From contig WGNL01000008.1 of NCBI GenBank assembly GCA_016124585.1, positions 1 through 64,000 on the forward strand: 64,000 nucleotides of DNA, given 5' to 3'. This document shows positions 35,801 to 44,487 of the stretch, in pieces (the first letter of the stretch is position 1; each line of letters starts with the position of its first letter). Position numbers and translations under genes: made by a program. This DNA is from Bacteroidota bacterium. Lineage in GTDB: Bacteria; Bacteroidota; Bacteroidia; Chitinophagales; Saprospiraceae. Below the pieces are notes generated by a model. That model was not told where the DNA came from. It did no database searches and worked only from the letters and a program-made list of their open reading frames with translations.

Positions 35801-35930
35801 AACATTTCGAAGCGGCATAATTATCCGCTTTGCGCTCCACACCCCAAGTGGGAATCATGAAGGCAAATTGAATCAGGGAGACCACGGCAAAAGCCACGAG
35901 AAAGAACTTAATAAAACCTTTTCCTTGCAT
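32853..35930 (-). CDS. secDF: Protein translocase subunit SecDF (single chain)
   Basis: SecD and SecF are fused in one 1025-residue membrane protein that uses proton flow to pull preproteins through SecYEG on the periplasmic side. The start is the ATG at 35930 (MQGKGFIKFFLVAFAVVSL); a TTG three codons upstream is not needed. The SecD part has the first helix, a long periplasmic P1 domain, and IGMAVDANVIIFERVREELR; the SecF part has DLGVDFKGGFSY, IGYSVNDTVIVYDRIREY and TLFTVLVLWIFG. About twelve membrane helices are expected. A TATATTTG -7 box at 36170-36163 suggests a ~225-base leader, without a clear -33 partner. Confidence 0.96.
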   Translation of the reverse strand: MQGKGFIKFFLVAFAVVSLIQFAFMIPTWGVERKADNYAASKCSDGSNVCLRAERAVYLDSISSETVFKIPLLKSYTYQELKGSQLGFGLDLKGGMSVLLQVDLRDFIRAIAGTSTDKSVEDALARATELQKNTQSDYITLFAQAWKETAGGKEMNSVFKRNESFKNEINASTSDAQVVTLLRREADLTVGRTYEMLKQRIDKLGVVGPTVSLDKGRDLILVELPGVENTQRAIGFLQSAAKLEFWNVYRITDGSIGSAFVAANDKLRKMESGESATGTITIDSSKVDSLGNKIMDTIQVAGNNASDTTKLDPTAGGPLFDIFTPNNGTRGYAVMGQAEKNKRDDVLNLLNKPGIRDLFPSDVKFLWSRKPAKDAKGVATKDIYELYAIKKEPGKNNAPLEGDHVTDASASPNPSTGELAINLRMDSEGARIWGQMTQKAANDGNREIAIVLDDEVVSAPSVQNPILSGSSEITGSFTLEEANDISTILEVGKLPAGTKVLQMSLVGPSLGKENINTSMTALLLGFLLVLAFMIFYYGTAGLVSIIVLFLNIIFLLGTVSSIGTVLTLPGIAGIVLTIGMAVDANVIIFERVREELREGKSLSVAIREGYKHSYSAIIDGNLTTLLTAFVLAIFGLGPIKGFAVILIWGIVFTFFTAVLVSRLLIEWWVNKGNTLTFWTGPTKNVLANLNVDWMGKRKLFYAISIGITVLGVISFFTRGFDLGVDFKGGFSYNVVFDKSTDAESIRQALTAPFGKTPIVKAVDSENTYNILTDYRVNEEGDNVQEEVMDKMHEGLASLTGGASLEDFKNSEGKGTHVISFSKVGPTVADDLRKSAWKAVFFGLLVIFLYILLRFNKWQYSLGAVIATAHDALIVVSLFSLLHGILPFPMEVDQAFIAAILTIIGYSVNDTVIVYDRIREYFGKYPDKAKHEIINMAINSTMSRTLITALTTLFTVLVLWIFGSGSIKGFAFALVIGVAVGTYSSVFIASPVMADLSKGDIRITGRPVGGGKEDKKSFTRATKSKA

Positions 35931-36411
35931 GACAAGCAATTTTTTTAGCTGTGAAAATTGGGGAACTGCCGTTCAGCATCAATTGGTGGCACATTTCAAA
36001 TGCCCTCCTACTGCAAACCCGGCATGTCGCTTGACCCAAATTCACATTTTTCGAGTGGTAAAACCTCGTATAAAATGTTGGTGTATGAATGTTAAAGGCT
36101 TATAAATCAATAATTTATACAAACAAATTAAAAATTTTTAAACCCCTTTCGAAAAAACTGCGCAAATATACGCCTTTTACTCAATTCCCTTGCTTTTGTT
36201 TCAACCTGAAACAACTATGTATTTCGTTCTACCACCTAGATGAATTTGAATTGGATTGAAAGTGCCGATAAAGCAGCCTGAATTGAAAAAAATGCCTTTC
36301 AAAAGAAAGCTTGCACAGCCTGAACAATCCTTTGAATTCCAGCTTTAAGGTGGTGTGGGGTGACCTTTGTCAATCCCAACGTCAACACTCGGCAAGACTT
36401 TGGTAGTCAAG
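35931..36411. other. Divergent intergenic region secDF / LysM gene
   Basis: No gene is supported. It contains the possible secDF -7 box at 36163-36170 (minus strand) and leads into the promoter of the LysM gene. Confidence 0.3.
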
Positions 36412-36442
36412 TTTTGATGAACTTTGAAAATCAATACCTTTG
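36412..36442 (+). promoter_or_regulatory. Consensus promoter of the LysM/BON gene
   Basis: TTTTG at 36412-36416 and TACCTTTG at 36435-36442 are 18 bases apart, matching the Bacteroidota consensus. Transcription would begin near 36449, giving a leader of about 73 bases. Confidence 0.7.
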
Positions 36443-36522
36443 CTCCAACTACATAAAACATGCTGTCCGGAGGATGCACATTGCAGATAAAGGGCAGTCT
36501 AACATTAAAAAACTATTGAACC

Positions 36523-37035
36523 ATGGGTCTATTTTCATTTTTGAAAAACGCTGGTGCTTCACTTCTGGGAGGCAATAAAGCTGAAACCAAAACAACACCA
36601 GTTACTCCTGCCGCTCCTTCGGCATTAGAGCAGCTTGAAAACGCACAATTGGCAATGCGCCTGACTAACCACGTTGTGGCTCTCGGCTTAAAAGTTGAGA
36701 ACCTTAATATTGTAGTTGATGATGACAAAGCAACAATTACTGGTGAAGCTGCCAGCCAATCCGAAAAAGAAAAAGTTATTCTTGCTGTTGGTAACGTAGC
36801 AGGCATTGCGAGCGTAGATGACTGGATGACTGTTGCTGCAGCAGAAGAAACAGCACCTGAGCCAGAGGCTGTTTTTTACACAGTTGTAAAAGGTGATACT
36901 TTATCCAAAATTGCCAAAGAACATTACGGCAACGCTATGAAGTACCCTACAATTTTTGAAGCAAACAAGCCCATGCTGAAGGATGCTGACCATATTTACC
37001 CAGGTCAGGTACTCCGTATCCCGCCAATTGCATAG
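36523..37035 (+). CDS. kbp: BON- and LysM-domain protein, Kbp/YgaU-like
   Basis: A 170-residue soluble protein. Residues ~35-105 form a BON domain (RLTNHVVALGLKVENLNIVV, then ATITGEAASQSEKEKVILAV and ASVDDWM). Residues ~118-169 form a LysM domain (YTVVKGDTLSKIAKEHYG, then HIYPGQVLRIP). The order and length match E. coli Kbp (YgaU), a potassium-binding protein in the cytoplasm; like it, this protein begins MGLFSFLKNAG and lacks a signal peptide. A potassium-related role is carried over from that family. Confidence 0.88.
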   Translation: MGLFSFLKNAGASLLGGNKAETKTTPVTPAAPSALEQLENAQLAMRLTNHVVALGLKVENLNIVVDDDKATITGEAASQSEKEKVILAVGNVAGIASVDDWMTVAAAEETAPEPEAVFYTVVKGDTLSKIAKEHYGNAMKYPTIFEANKPMLKDADHIYPGQVLRIPPIA

Positions 37036-37047
37036 GCGTATTTCGAC

Positions 37048-37102
37048 AGTGGTCAGTTTGCAATCTTTTGCGAAAATTATGATTGACTGCAAACTGACCA
37101 CT
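37048..37102. terminator. Hairpin between convergent genes
   Basis: AGTGGTCAGTTTGCA at 37048-37062 is perfectly mirrored at 37088-37102 across a 25-base loop, between the LysM gene and the convergent dehydrogenase. There is no U tract. Similar CAGTTTGCAGT words occur in the gaps near 14200 and 55150, so this may be part of a dispersed family. Confidence 0.45.
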
Positions 37103-37104
37103 AA

Positions 37105-38064
37105 CTAGATTTCCACTAAATTCCTCGGTATTCCGGCCAAAAATGAACGTACATTTTCAATTGATTCTGTTATCAACTGCTTTCTCGCCTCTACGGTTGC
37201 CCACGCATTATGTGGTGTGACTATGCAATTTTTCAGTCCCAGCAAAGGACTTCCATCTTTTGGAGGCTCCTCCACTAATACATCAAGACCAGCCCCCGCA
37301 ATTAATCCATTTTCTATCGCAGCTTTTAAATCGGTCTCTACCACCAGACCTCCCCTACCAGTATTGATAAGCAAAGCATTTTTTCTCATATTCTCAAGAG
37401 AATCCAAGTTAATAATCCCTTGATTTTCAGGACTTAAAGGCGCATGAAGACTAATCACATCACTTTGTTCAAGCAGCTCTGCAAAGGAAACAAAGGTGAT
37501 TCCTAGTCGCTGGTCACGTTCCGGATGTTTGTGGTTCGCTAACACCCGCATCCCAAAGACTTGCGCAATCTCAGCGACCCTCTGTCCAATTTGCCCGAAC
37601 CCGTAGATGCCCATCGTTTTACCAGCGAGTTCCCAAACCGGGGCAAGCGTATAACTCCAATCTGGCGAAGTAGCCCAGCCGCCAGCCGAAGTATGCTGGC
37701 TATGCTCCGCAATGCGATTGGTCAGCGCCAAAACTAAAGCAAAAACATGCTGGGCAACTGCGTTGGCAGCATAGCCACGCACATTGCACACAGCAATACC
37801 TCGTTGTTGCGCAGTAGCCAAATCCACAACATTGAACCCAGTAGCTGTTACGCTGATTAGGCGGAGCCGAGGTAATTTGGCGAGGGTGGCAGCATCGAGC
37901 ACAGCTTTATTGGTCAACACAATGTCGGCGTTTGCTGCTCGCTCAGCCACAAGCTCTGAGGGTGTCCTTTCGAAAACGGTAAGGTGGCCCAGTTCTTCCA
38001 ATGCAGCCCATGAGAGGTCGCCGGGGTTGGCAGTGTGCCCGTCGAGTATGACGATGTTTTTCAT
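37105..38064 (-). CDS. D-2-hydroxyacid dehydrogenase (glycerate dehydrogenase-like)
   Basis: A 319-residue NAD(P)-dependent enzyme that interconverts a 2-keto acid and its D-2-hydroxy acid. The Rossmann motif is GIYGFGQIGQRVAE. The catalytic arginine lies in LINTGRGGLV, the glutamate in VLVEEPPKDGSP and the histidine in CIVTPHNAWAT. Overall similarity is to hydroxypyruvate/glycerate dehydrogenases, but substrate choice cannot be fixed from sequence alone. Confidence 0.9.
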   Translation of the reverse strand: MKNIVILDGHTANPGDLSWAALEELGHLTVFERTPSELVAERAANADIVLTNKAVLDAATLAKLPRLRLISVTATGFNVVDLATAQQRGIAVCNVRGYAANAVAQHVFALVLALTNRIAEHSQHTSAGGWATSPDWSYTLAPVWELAGKTMGIYGFGQIGQRVAEIAQVFGMRVLANHKHPERDQRLGITFVSFAELLEQSDVISLHAPLSPENQGIINLDSLENMRKNALLINTGRGGLVVETDLKAAIENGLIAGAGLDVLVEEPPKDGSPLLGLKNCIVTPHNAWATVEARKQLITESIENVRSFLAGIPRNLVEI

Positions 38065-38119
38065 AAATTCTAGGTGAAACTTGTTTAAAATGTGAGATTT
38101 GCCTTCAATTCAAAACGTG

Positions 38120-38857
38120 ATGAAAATACTTAGAAAACTCTGGGCAATCTACGGCATCCTCGTTTTTTTCCTGCTTTGGTTGGTGCTTTTTCCGTTTTAC
38201 TATTTGGCATTTCTGGTTTTTCCAAGGCCATGGGTTAGGCACATCATCTGGTTCAGCCATCATGTGTACACCCGACTGTACTTTGGGCTAACGCTGGTAA
38301 GGTTCAAAATCGAAGGCTTGGAAAACCTGAACATGGACCAATCCTACATCATCGTGAGCAACCATTCCACTTCTCTGGATTTCATGATTAATGCCCGTGC
38401 CTACCCTTCTGTTTATAAGTTTTTGGCAAAAAAAGAACTAATAAAAATTCCGCTATTCGGCTTCATCGTGCGCAAACTTTGCGTGTTAGTGGACCGATCC
38501 AGTGCCTCATCCCGCTCCAGCAGCATGAAATACCTTCACCGTACGCTGGAAGAGGATGGTTATTCTGTTTTCATTTATCCAGAGGGTACCCGAAATACGA
38601 CTAAGGACCCACTTTTGCCATTTCACAAAGGTGCGTTCCGCATCGCCATAGAATCACAAAAACCAATTGCCATACAGACCATCTTGGGAGTCAAAAAAAT
38701 CACTAACCCTGATGCTGGCCTCGACCTTTGGCCAGGTAGTGTTCGCATTGTTTGGGGGAAACCCATCGAAACAGCTGGTTTGACCATGTCCGATGTAGAC
38801 GCATTATCGGAACTAGTGCGGACAGCCATCTTGGAAAATTTGAAAAAAGAAAAGTAA
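38120..38857 (+). CDS. plsC: 1-acyl-sn-glycerol-3-phosphate acyltransferase
   Basis: PlsC makes phosphatidic acid by acylating lysophosphatidic acid at the inner membrane. From the ATG at 38120 it has 245 residues; a TTG at 38099 is a weaker start. An N-terminal helix (GILVFFLLWLVLFPFYYLAF) anchors it. The catalytic motif is NHSTSLDFM (HxxxxD), and the glycerophosphate-binding motif is FIYPEGTRN. It is divergent from the dehydrogenase gene. Confidence 0.92.
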   Translation: MKILRKLWAIYGILVFFLLWLVLFPFYYLAFLVFPRPWVRHIIWFSHHVYTRLYFGLTLVRFKIEGLENLNMDQSYIIVSNHSTSLDFMINARAYPSVYKFLAKKELIKIPLFGFIVRKLCVLVDRSSASSRSSSMKYLHRTLEEDGYSVFIYPEGTRNTTKDPLLPFHKGAFRIAIESQKPIAIQTILGVKKITNPDAGLDLWPGSVRIVWGKPIETAGLTMSDVDALSELVRTAILENLKKEK

Positions 38858-38887
38858 ACGCCGAACCACTTCCTTTCTCTCAGAGCA

Positions 38888-38922
38888 AAAAAGGCTCAAT
38901 GCAAGATGCATTGAGCCTTTTT
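38888..38922. terminator. Bidirectional intrinsic terminator
   Basis: AAGGCTCAATGCA and TGCATTGAGCCTT form a perfect stem with a 3-base loop, flanked by an A run on one side and a T run on the other, so it can terminate both the plsC and the convergent peroxidase transcripts. Confidence 0.9.
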
Positions 38923-38949
38923 GTCCACAGCAGCTTGTGCATTACCTAT

Positions 38950-40047
38950 CTATCTGAAGGGATCGCTGAATTTTGGGTCTTTCAAATATTGTTCGTCGGT
39001 GAGGGTTTTGAGAAATGCTACTAGCGCCTTTTTCTCAAAATCAGTGAGATGAAGGCGCCTAGCCCCTTGCCCTGTAGAATCAATCAAGGCCCAACTCAGT
39101 CCACTATTCATTTTGACGCCACTGTTGTAATGCTCGACGACCTCTTCCAAGGTGTTGAACCGACCATCATGCATATACGGAGCTGTGACAGCAACATTCC
39201 GAAGTGAGGGAACTTTGAACCGGCCATCACCTTCGCCTAAATCCGTATAATCTTCATCAAGTCCAATATTTTCTGCGTTCCATCCATCAAAAAGTACCCC
39301 TCCGTGGCAGTTGGCACAGCCTGCCCGACTATTCCAATCCGTGAAAAGCTGCATTCCCATTTTTTCAAGTTCTGTGAAATTTGAAAAATCGTTTGCGATA
39401 CCTTCATCGTAGCGAGAATTGCCCGACACCATACTACGAAGGTATTGCGCCAGCGCAAAACTGATGCGCTCCTCTGTAACCTGCTCGTCGCCAAAGGCAG
39501 CTTCGAAAAGAGCAGGATAGTAAGGCACTTGGGCAAGTTTCTGAGGCAAAACACCCAATTTTTCAATACCCATTTCAACGTGATTCTGCACGGGCATCAT
39601 CACCTGCTCTTCAAGATTGGAAGCTCTGCGATCCCAAAAATAATTCCGCTGCAAGGACATGTTGGCAATCGACATGGAATTGCGGGTAGTTTTACCGAAT
39701 TTGAAACCTGTGCTGAACGCCACTGGGTCAGCAAAGCCTTTTGCTTGAACGTGACAGGAGCCACATGAAATTAAGTTGTTCTTGGAAAGGTGGCCATCGT
39801 AAAAAAGCACCCTGCCCAAAGTTGCTCCATCGTTGGTGAGTGGGTTTTCAGAATTATTGTAGTTTGGGAAGCTCACCGCAAGGTTAATAAATGGTGAGAT
39901 ATTCGCCGGCAGCTTCATGTTCAGATAGTCATGAGATTGAGACAAGTCAGGTGTTGGGAGTGAGGCTTCAGTGTTATCTTTCTGGCAGGCCCAAGCAGTC
40001 ATTGCGATAGCAACCAAAATGATAGAGACATGGTGGAGATTCTTCAT
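38950..40047 (-). CDS. Diheme cytochrome c peroxidase / MauG-family lipoprotein
   Basis: A 365-residue periplasmic enzyme. It begins with a lipoprotein signal whose lipobox ends at AWAC (residue ~21). Two heme c sites are visible: CGSCH near residue 97 and CANCH near residue 243, the two-domain arrangement of bacterial cytochrome c peroxidases and MauG. The conserved IANMSLQRNYFWDRRASNLEEQ and YMHDGRFNTLEEV agree. It reduces hydrogen peroxide or oxidises a protein partner; sequence alone does not choose. The barrel gene 31 bases upstream on the same strand is probably in the same operon. Confidence 0.9.
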   Translation of the reverse strand: MKNLHHVSIILVAIAMTAWACQKDNTEASLPTPDLSQSHDYLNMKLPANISPFINLAVSFPNYNNSENPLTNDGATLGRVLFYDGHLSKNNLISCGSCHVQAKGFADPVAFSTGFKFGKTTRNSMSIANMSLQRNYFWDRRASNLEEQVMMPVQNHVEMGIEKLGVLPQKLAQVPYYPALFEAAFGDEQVTEERISFALAQYLRSMVSGNSRYDEGIANDFSNFTELEKMGMQLFTDWNSRAGCANCHGGVLFDGWNAENIGLDEDYTDLGEGDGRFKVPSLRNVAVTAPYMHDGRFNTLEEVVEHYNSGVKMNSGLSWALIDSTGQGARRLHLTDFEKKALVAFLKTLTDEQYLKDPKFSDPFR

Positions 40048-40078
40048 GTTGAGCTGTTTTATGGTGAATAAAAAAGAT

Positions 40079-40798
40079 TTAGAACTTAAAGAACAAATAA
40101 ATATTAGTAGGCACCTTGAAATTTAGATTGGTGGCATTGGATTTCGTTTTTTCATCTGTCTCAAAATTATTGGTAAAATCCACTTTTTCATTCAGAAATG
40201 ACTGGACAAGGTAAAATGAAGCCTCCGTGAAAATTCCAACCCTTTCTGTGAGCATTAACTTAGCACCAATCACTGGGCCAAGGCCTGCATACATACCTTG
40301 GTTGGTAATCTTCGCATTGCTTGATTTCACATTGAGTGCATTGTAGCCCATGACCATATCAAAACCATAGTAATAGTTCCAATGATCGGAAAGGCGGCGG
40401 TCGTGCATGTTACCTAGCCTGATGTCAATATCACTGGACGCCGATTTTGCATCGTCATCAAAAAAATTGCCTGTGATATCACCTTTACTTCGTGAAATGT
40501 CTAGGCCGATACCGAAGCGAAATCCATTTCCATCTTGATTAAGCCGATTGTATGTGAATAGATAAGGGCTCAGCACCGTTTTATTTCCACCAAAATCAAG
40601 TGCTTCATCCAAGAAACGTGTGAAATTTATGCCTATTTCATCGTGAAAAGCTGCCTCCGGATTCTCTTCAAGTGCTAATTGTTGGTCAAGGACCTCATCA
40701 TTGGAACTGCCAGTTGCGAGCTTACTGCCAGCTTCATTTTGTGCAAAAATCTGGAAGCTGAATAATAGTAGTACAAGCGTGAATAATTTCGAATTCAT
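40079..40798 (-). CDS. Outer-membrane beta-barrel protein, hypothetical
   Basis: From the ATG at 40798 (MNSKLFTLVLLLFSFQIFAQ, a signal peptide) the protein is 240 residues; the frame upstream to 40894 is not credible. The mature part alternates hydrophobic and polar residues and ends in a phenylalanine-containing strand (VPTNIYLFFKF), as expected for a barrel recognised by BAM. Segments such as NRLNQDGNGFRFGIGLDI and VGIFTEASFYLVQSFL fit strands with periplasmic turns. It precedes the MauG-type gene by 31 bases. A transport or structural role is possible. Confidence 0.75.
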   Translation of the reverse strand: MNSKLFTLVLLLFSFQIFAQNEAGSKLATGSSNDEVLDQQLALEENPEAAFHDEIGINFTRFLDEALDFGGNKTVLSPYLFTYNRLNQDGNGFRFGIGLDISRSKGDITGNFFDDDAKSASSDIDIRLGNMHDRRLSDHWNYYYGFDMVMGYNALNVKSSNAKITNQGMYAGLGPVIGAKLMLTERVGIFTEASFYLVQSFLNEKVDFTNNFETDEKTKSNATNLNFKVPTNIYLFFKF

Positions 40799-40920
40799 AA
40801 ATATGGGTTTAGGTTCAATTTTATAGACAAACGAAAGATAAAGAATGGTTGGTGAAAAATTGAAATTATTAACCAAAAGGCAGTTTATTGTCACGTAAAT
40901 GCAAATTCAAATCAACTTCA

Positions 40921-43296
40921 TTGAAACAACTGATTGTACTCCTCGGCTTTTTTAGCTGGCTGCCCACTTCAGACAGCCATCTTCAAACTACAATTGCTCC
41001 CCGTATTCTCAATAATTTTTGGCCAGCCCGCTGGCTGGTTTGCCCCGGCGAATCGCCCACGCAGTATGGTGTGTACCACTTTCGTAAGACTTTTGAATTA
41101 AGTGAAATACCAGCCAGTTTCGTCGTTCATGTCAGCGCCGACAATCGGTACAGGCTTTTTGTAAACGGGGTGGATGTATGTGCTGGCCCAGCCCGCAGCG
41201 ACCGTGGTCATTGGAATTTTGAGACGGTAGATATTGCGAAGCAGCTGAAAAAAGGTAAAAATACCTTGGCTGCCATCGTCTGGAATGCCGCTGAGCATGC
41301 GCCGTTCGCCCAAATGAGTTATCAAACGGGCTTCATCCTTCAGGGCAACACCGAAGCGGAAGACCTAGTGAACACTGACAAAACTTGGCGGGTGCTACAT
41401 AATGACGCTTATCGACCCCTGCCCGTTGACAGGGGTAGGCTCCAGGCTTACCACGTAACTGGCGATGGTGATGATGTGGACGCCAGTAGATACCCTTGGG
41501 GGTGGGAGCAGCCCAATTTTGACGACTCAGGATGGAAAAATGCCGAACAACTTTGGTTTGCAGGAAAGCCAAGGGGTTTAGGTTCGGATGGAAATTGGAT
41601 GCTGGTGCCAAGGAGTATCCCGCTTTTTAAAGAAGAAAAAATCGACCTTGGAAAGCTGGTTTGGACTCAGCAGGTTGAGCCATCCAACGACATAGACGCA
41701 CTTTGGGACATACCTGCCCACTCAAAGGCCACTATCCTCATTGACCAGAAAATTCTCGTCAACGCCTTTCCTGTTCTTACGACCACAGGTGGCAAGGGTT
41801 CAAAAATCACGCTCACCTATGCGGAAGCGCTGTTTGACAAAAACCGCCAAAAAGGAAACCGCAACGAGTGGGAGGGCAAAGAAATCATAGGTAACCAAGA
41901 CCGATTTTCACCGGACGGAGGCAAAGAGCGGGTATTCCGACCGTTGTGGTTCCGCACTTGGCGCTGGCTTCAACTTGACATTGAAACAGGCGGCGAGCCA
42001 TTGACCATCAACGATTTACATGGCATGAGCTACGGCTATCCACTGGAAGAAAAAGCCAGTTTCATGAGCAGTGACTCCAGCCATGAAAAGATATGGGAAG
42101 TAGGCTGGCGAACCGCCCAGCGCTGCGCCGGGGAGACCTACTTTGACTGCCCATACTACGAACAACTCAGTTACATCGGAGACACCCGCATTCAGGCGTT
42201 GATTTCGCTGTACGTTAGCGGGGATGACCGACTTGTGCGAAAAAGCATCGAGGACTTCGACAACAGCCGCATACCTGATGGGCTGACCCAGAGCCGCTAC
42301 CCCTGCAACGACATGCAAATCATTCCGACTTACTCCTTGTTTTGGGTCTCCATGATTTACGATTATTGGATGCTCCGCAACGACACGGATTTTGTAAAAA
42401 AATTCTTGCCGGGAATTGAGAATGTACTGGCTTGGGAGGAGGCCCGCATTGCCAAAACCGGCATGCTCGGTCCGGTTGAGTGGTGGAATTTTGTGGATTG
42501 GGCTTGGCCTTGGAACCAAGAAGAACGTATCGGCGGAGTTGCGCCAAGTACATCCCGAGGCGGGTCGAGCATCCTCACGCTTCAATATGCCTACACGCTC
42601 CGGCAAGCAGCCGATGTTTTCGCTTATTTTGGCAAAAATGAAAAGGCTGCACATTTCACATCACTCGCCAATTCACTCGTGGAAGCGACCTACCGGCTTT
42701 GCTGGGCCGAGGAGCAAAAGATGCTCGCCGATTCACCCTCAAAGCAGACATTCAGCCAACATGCCAATATCCTCGCAGTGTTGACTGATGCATTGCCGAA
42801 GGCACAACAACCTGAGTTGCTCCACAGAATAATGACCGATAAGAGTATCACCCAGACCACGCTTTACTTCAGGTTCTACCTGCTGGAAGCGCTGAAAAAG
42901 CACGACATGGGCAAGGAGTTCGATGCTCAACTTGATGACTGGAGGGCCATGCTTGACATGGGGCTTTCCACCTTCGCCGAAAAACCAGAGCCAACCCGGA
43001 GTGACTGCCATGCTTGGAGTGCTGCCCCGAATTACCAGTTTTTAAGTACGATTTTAGGCATCAATCCTGGTTCGCCTGGCTTCAGAACCGTACGGATTCA
43101 ACCCGTCTTTCGGGGACTGACCTTTGCAAAAGGTAAAATGCCGCACCCATTGGGTGAGATTTCCGTAAGTTTAGAATGGACAAGACTAGGCATCAAAGCG
43201 GTTGTTTCGCTGCCAGAAGGACTCAACGGGGAGATGATTTTGCAAAATGAACACAAGGAACTGCAAGGGGGAAAAGTACAAGTGATGTATTTTTAA
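40921..43296 (+). CDS. Exported alpha-L-rhamnosidase (GH78)
   Basis: The enzyme removes terminal alpha-L-rhamnose from glycans or glycosides. No ATG starts the frame; the TTG at 40921 gives a 791-residue protein with a signal peptide (KQLIVLLGFFSWLPT), and another TTG at 40888 would add 11 polar residues. Domains: an N-terminal beta-sandwich (VVHVSADNRYRLFVNGVDV), the rhamnosidase concanavalin-like region (GSKITLTYAEALFD, FRPLWFRTWRWLQLDIETG), the six-hairpin catalytic barrel (GETYFDCPYYEQLSYIGDTR with acidic residues, and EWWNFVDWAWPW), and a C-terminal beta domain after HAWSAAPNYQFLS. No SusC/SusD pair is adjacent, so this is not a classic PUL. Confidence 0.88.
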   Translation: MKQLIVLLGFFSWLPTSDSHLQTTIAPRILNNFWPARWLVCPGESPTQYGVYHFRKTFELSEIPASFVVHVSADNRYRLFVNGVDVCAGPARSDRGHWNFETVDIAKQLKKGKNTLAAIVWNAAEHAPFAQMSYQTGFILQGNTEAEDLVNTDKTWRVLHNDAYRPLPVDRGRLQAYHVTGDGDDVDASRYPWGWEQPNFDDSGWKNAEQLWFAGKPRGLGSDGNWMLVPRSIPLFKEEKIDLGKLVWTQQVEPSNDIDALWDIPAHSKATILIDQKILVNAFPVLTTTGGKGSKITLTYAEALFDKNRQKGNRNEWEGKEIIGNQDRFSPDGGKERVFRPLWFRTWRWLQLDIETGGEPLTINDLHGMSYGYPLEEKASFMSSDSSHEKIWEVGWRTAQRCAGETYFDCPYYEQLSYIGDTRIQALISLYVSGDDRLVRKSIEDFDNSRIPDGLTQSRYPCNDMQIIPTYSLFWVSMIYDYWMLRNDTDFVKKFLPGIENVLAWEEARIAKTGMLGPVEWWNFVDWAWPWNQEERIGGVAPSTSRGGSSILTLQYAYTLRQAADVFAYFGKNEKAAHFTSLANSLVEATYRLCWAEEQKMLADSPSKQTFSQHANILAVLTDALPKAQQPELLHRIMTDKSITQTTLYFRFYLLEALKKHDMGKEFDAQLDDWRAMLDMGLSTFAEKPEPTRSDCHAWSAAPNYQFLSTILGINPGSPGFRTVRIQPVFRGLTFAKGKMPHPLGEISVSLEWTRLGIKAVVSLPEGLNGEMILQNEHKELQGGKVQVMYF

Positions 43297-43374
43297 CGAA
43301 ACCATGCAAAATCTTTTAAAATTATGGTGGAAATTCGCAGCCCCATTTGAACCTGTCACTACAAACTAAAGCAA

Positions 43375-43845
43375 TTGAAAAATATTACAGACCTACTAGG
43401 GCGCATTCTACTGTCCTTCATTTTTTTGTACGAGGCTTACGATTCCATCTTTTTTTTCAAGGAGACGAAAGCCAAAATGGATTTTTATGGACTGAAATGG
43501 CAGCCCGATTTCCTACTTTATGGGGCAATAGTGCTGCTAGTGTTAGGTGGGTTAATGATACTGTCTGGCTACCGTTCGAGTTTGGGTGCATTTCTGCTGT
43601 TGCTTTACTGGGTGCCTGTGACGTTTATCGTCCACGATTTTTGGAACGTCCCTTTTGAGTGCAAAATGACTGTTTCCTGCCCTCAATTACAGATGGAAGG
43701 TTCAGAAGTTTTCCGACGAATGCAAGGCGTGATGTTCATGAAAAACCTCGCTATTGTTGGTGGACTTTTGATGGTGTTGGTGAACGGCAGCGGTCGTTTC
43801 AGCGTAAAGCGCCTTTTTGCCACGACTAAGGTAGCAGGGGCATAA
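43375..43845 (+). CDS. DoxX-like membrane protein
   Basis: A 156-residue four-helix membrane protein that starts at a TTG (KNITDLLGRILLSFIFLYEA); the segments LLGRILLSFIFLYEAYDSI and MKNLAIVGGLLMVLVNGSG match the DoxX family pattern. The family is associated with quinone or thiol redox processes in some species, but function here is unknown. It follows the rhamnosidase by 78 bases. Confidence 0.75.
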   Translation: MKNITDLLGRILLSFIFLYEAYDSIFFFKETKAKMDFYGLKWQPDFLLYGAIVLLVLGGLMILSGYRSSLGAFLLLLYWVPVTFIVHDFWNVPFECKMTVSCPQLQMEGSEVFRRMQGVMFMKNLAIVGGLLMVLVNGSGRFSVKRLFATTKVAGA

Positions 43846-43950
43846 AGTCAGTTTTGATTTCCAACAGTCAAATTAGACTTGTTGGAGATGGGATTGGACA
43901 AAAAGTAATTCGCAAGAATTCTTGAAATTTGCACCTATAAACTTTTGATT

Positions 43951-44445
43951 ATGCAGATACTTGACGATCGAAAAATACGGCAGAAAATACGGCGTCTCGC
44001 CATCGAAATCATGGAAAACAACTATGAGGAACCAGAGATTATCTTGGCTGGCATCAACAACCGAGGAATGGCCTTCGCACGGTTGTTACATGCTGAGTTG
44101 GTGGCCATTGGTAGCCAGAGAATTACGTTGACCCACCTCCGCATTAATCCCGCAGATCCACTGTCCTCAGACATAAAACTTGAGCTGCCAATTTCCTACC
44201 TAGAAGGTAAATCCATCATCATTGTAGACGATGTGGCCAACACAGGCCGAACCATTTTTTATGCCTGCAAGCCAATCCTTGAAACCTTACCCAAAAAAGT
44301 AGAAATCGCCGTCATGGTGGACCGCACCCATAAATCCTTTCCAGTAAAAGTGGACTATTTCGGCCTTTCCTTGGCCACTACCCTACTCGAAAATATTGAC
44401 GTACAGATACCCGAAGGTCAAACTTTTGGGGTATTCCTGAATTGA
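43951..44445 (+). CDS. PyrR-like phosphoribosyltransferase
   Basis: From the ATG at 43951 the protein is 164 residues. The PRPP-binding loop is IIIVDDVANTGRT, and the N-terminal IILAGINNRGMAFA, the middle DRTHKSFPVKVDYFG and the C-terminal half fit the PyrR-type phosphoribosyltransferase fold. PyrR either salvages uracil to UMP or binds pyr mRNA leaders. The gene is solitary and has no pyrimidine genes nearby, so I give no symbol. A minus-strand terminator just after it belongs to another transcript. Confidence 0.85.
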   Translation: MQILDDRKIRQKIRRLAIEIMENNYEEPEIILAGINNRGMAFARLLHAELVAIGSQRITLTHLRINPADPLSSDIKLELPISYLEGKSIIIVDDVANTGRTIFYACKPILETLPKKVEIAVMVDRTHKSFPVKVDYFGLSLATTLLENIDVQIPEGQTFGVFLN

Positions 44446-44487
44446 AAAACTGGGCCTTTCCACAAAACTCCGTATCCTCAATTTAGC

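Noticed and set aside
36360-36578. 72-codon plus-strand frame upstream of the LysM gene
   Set aside because: It contains the promoter of that gene and overlaps its start; no protein features.
40079-43296. Polysaccharide utilisation locus around the rhamnosidase
   Set aside because: There is no SusC/SusD pair, no other glycoside hydrolase and no dedicated regulator nearby.
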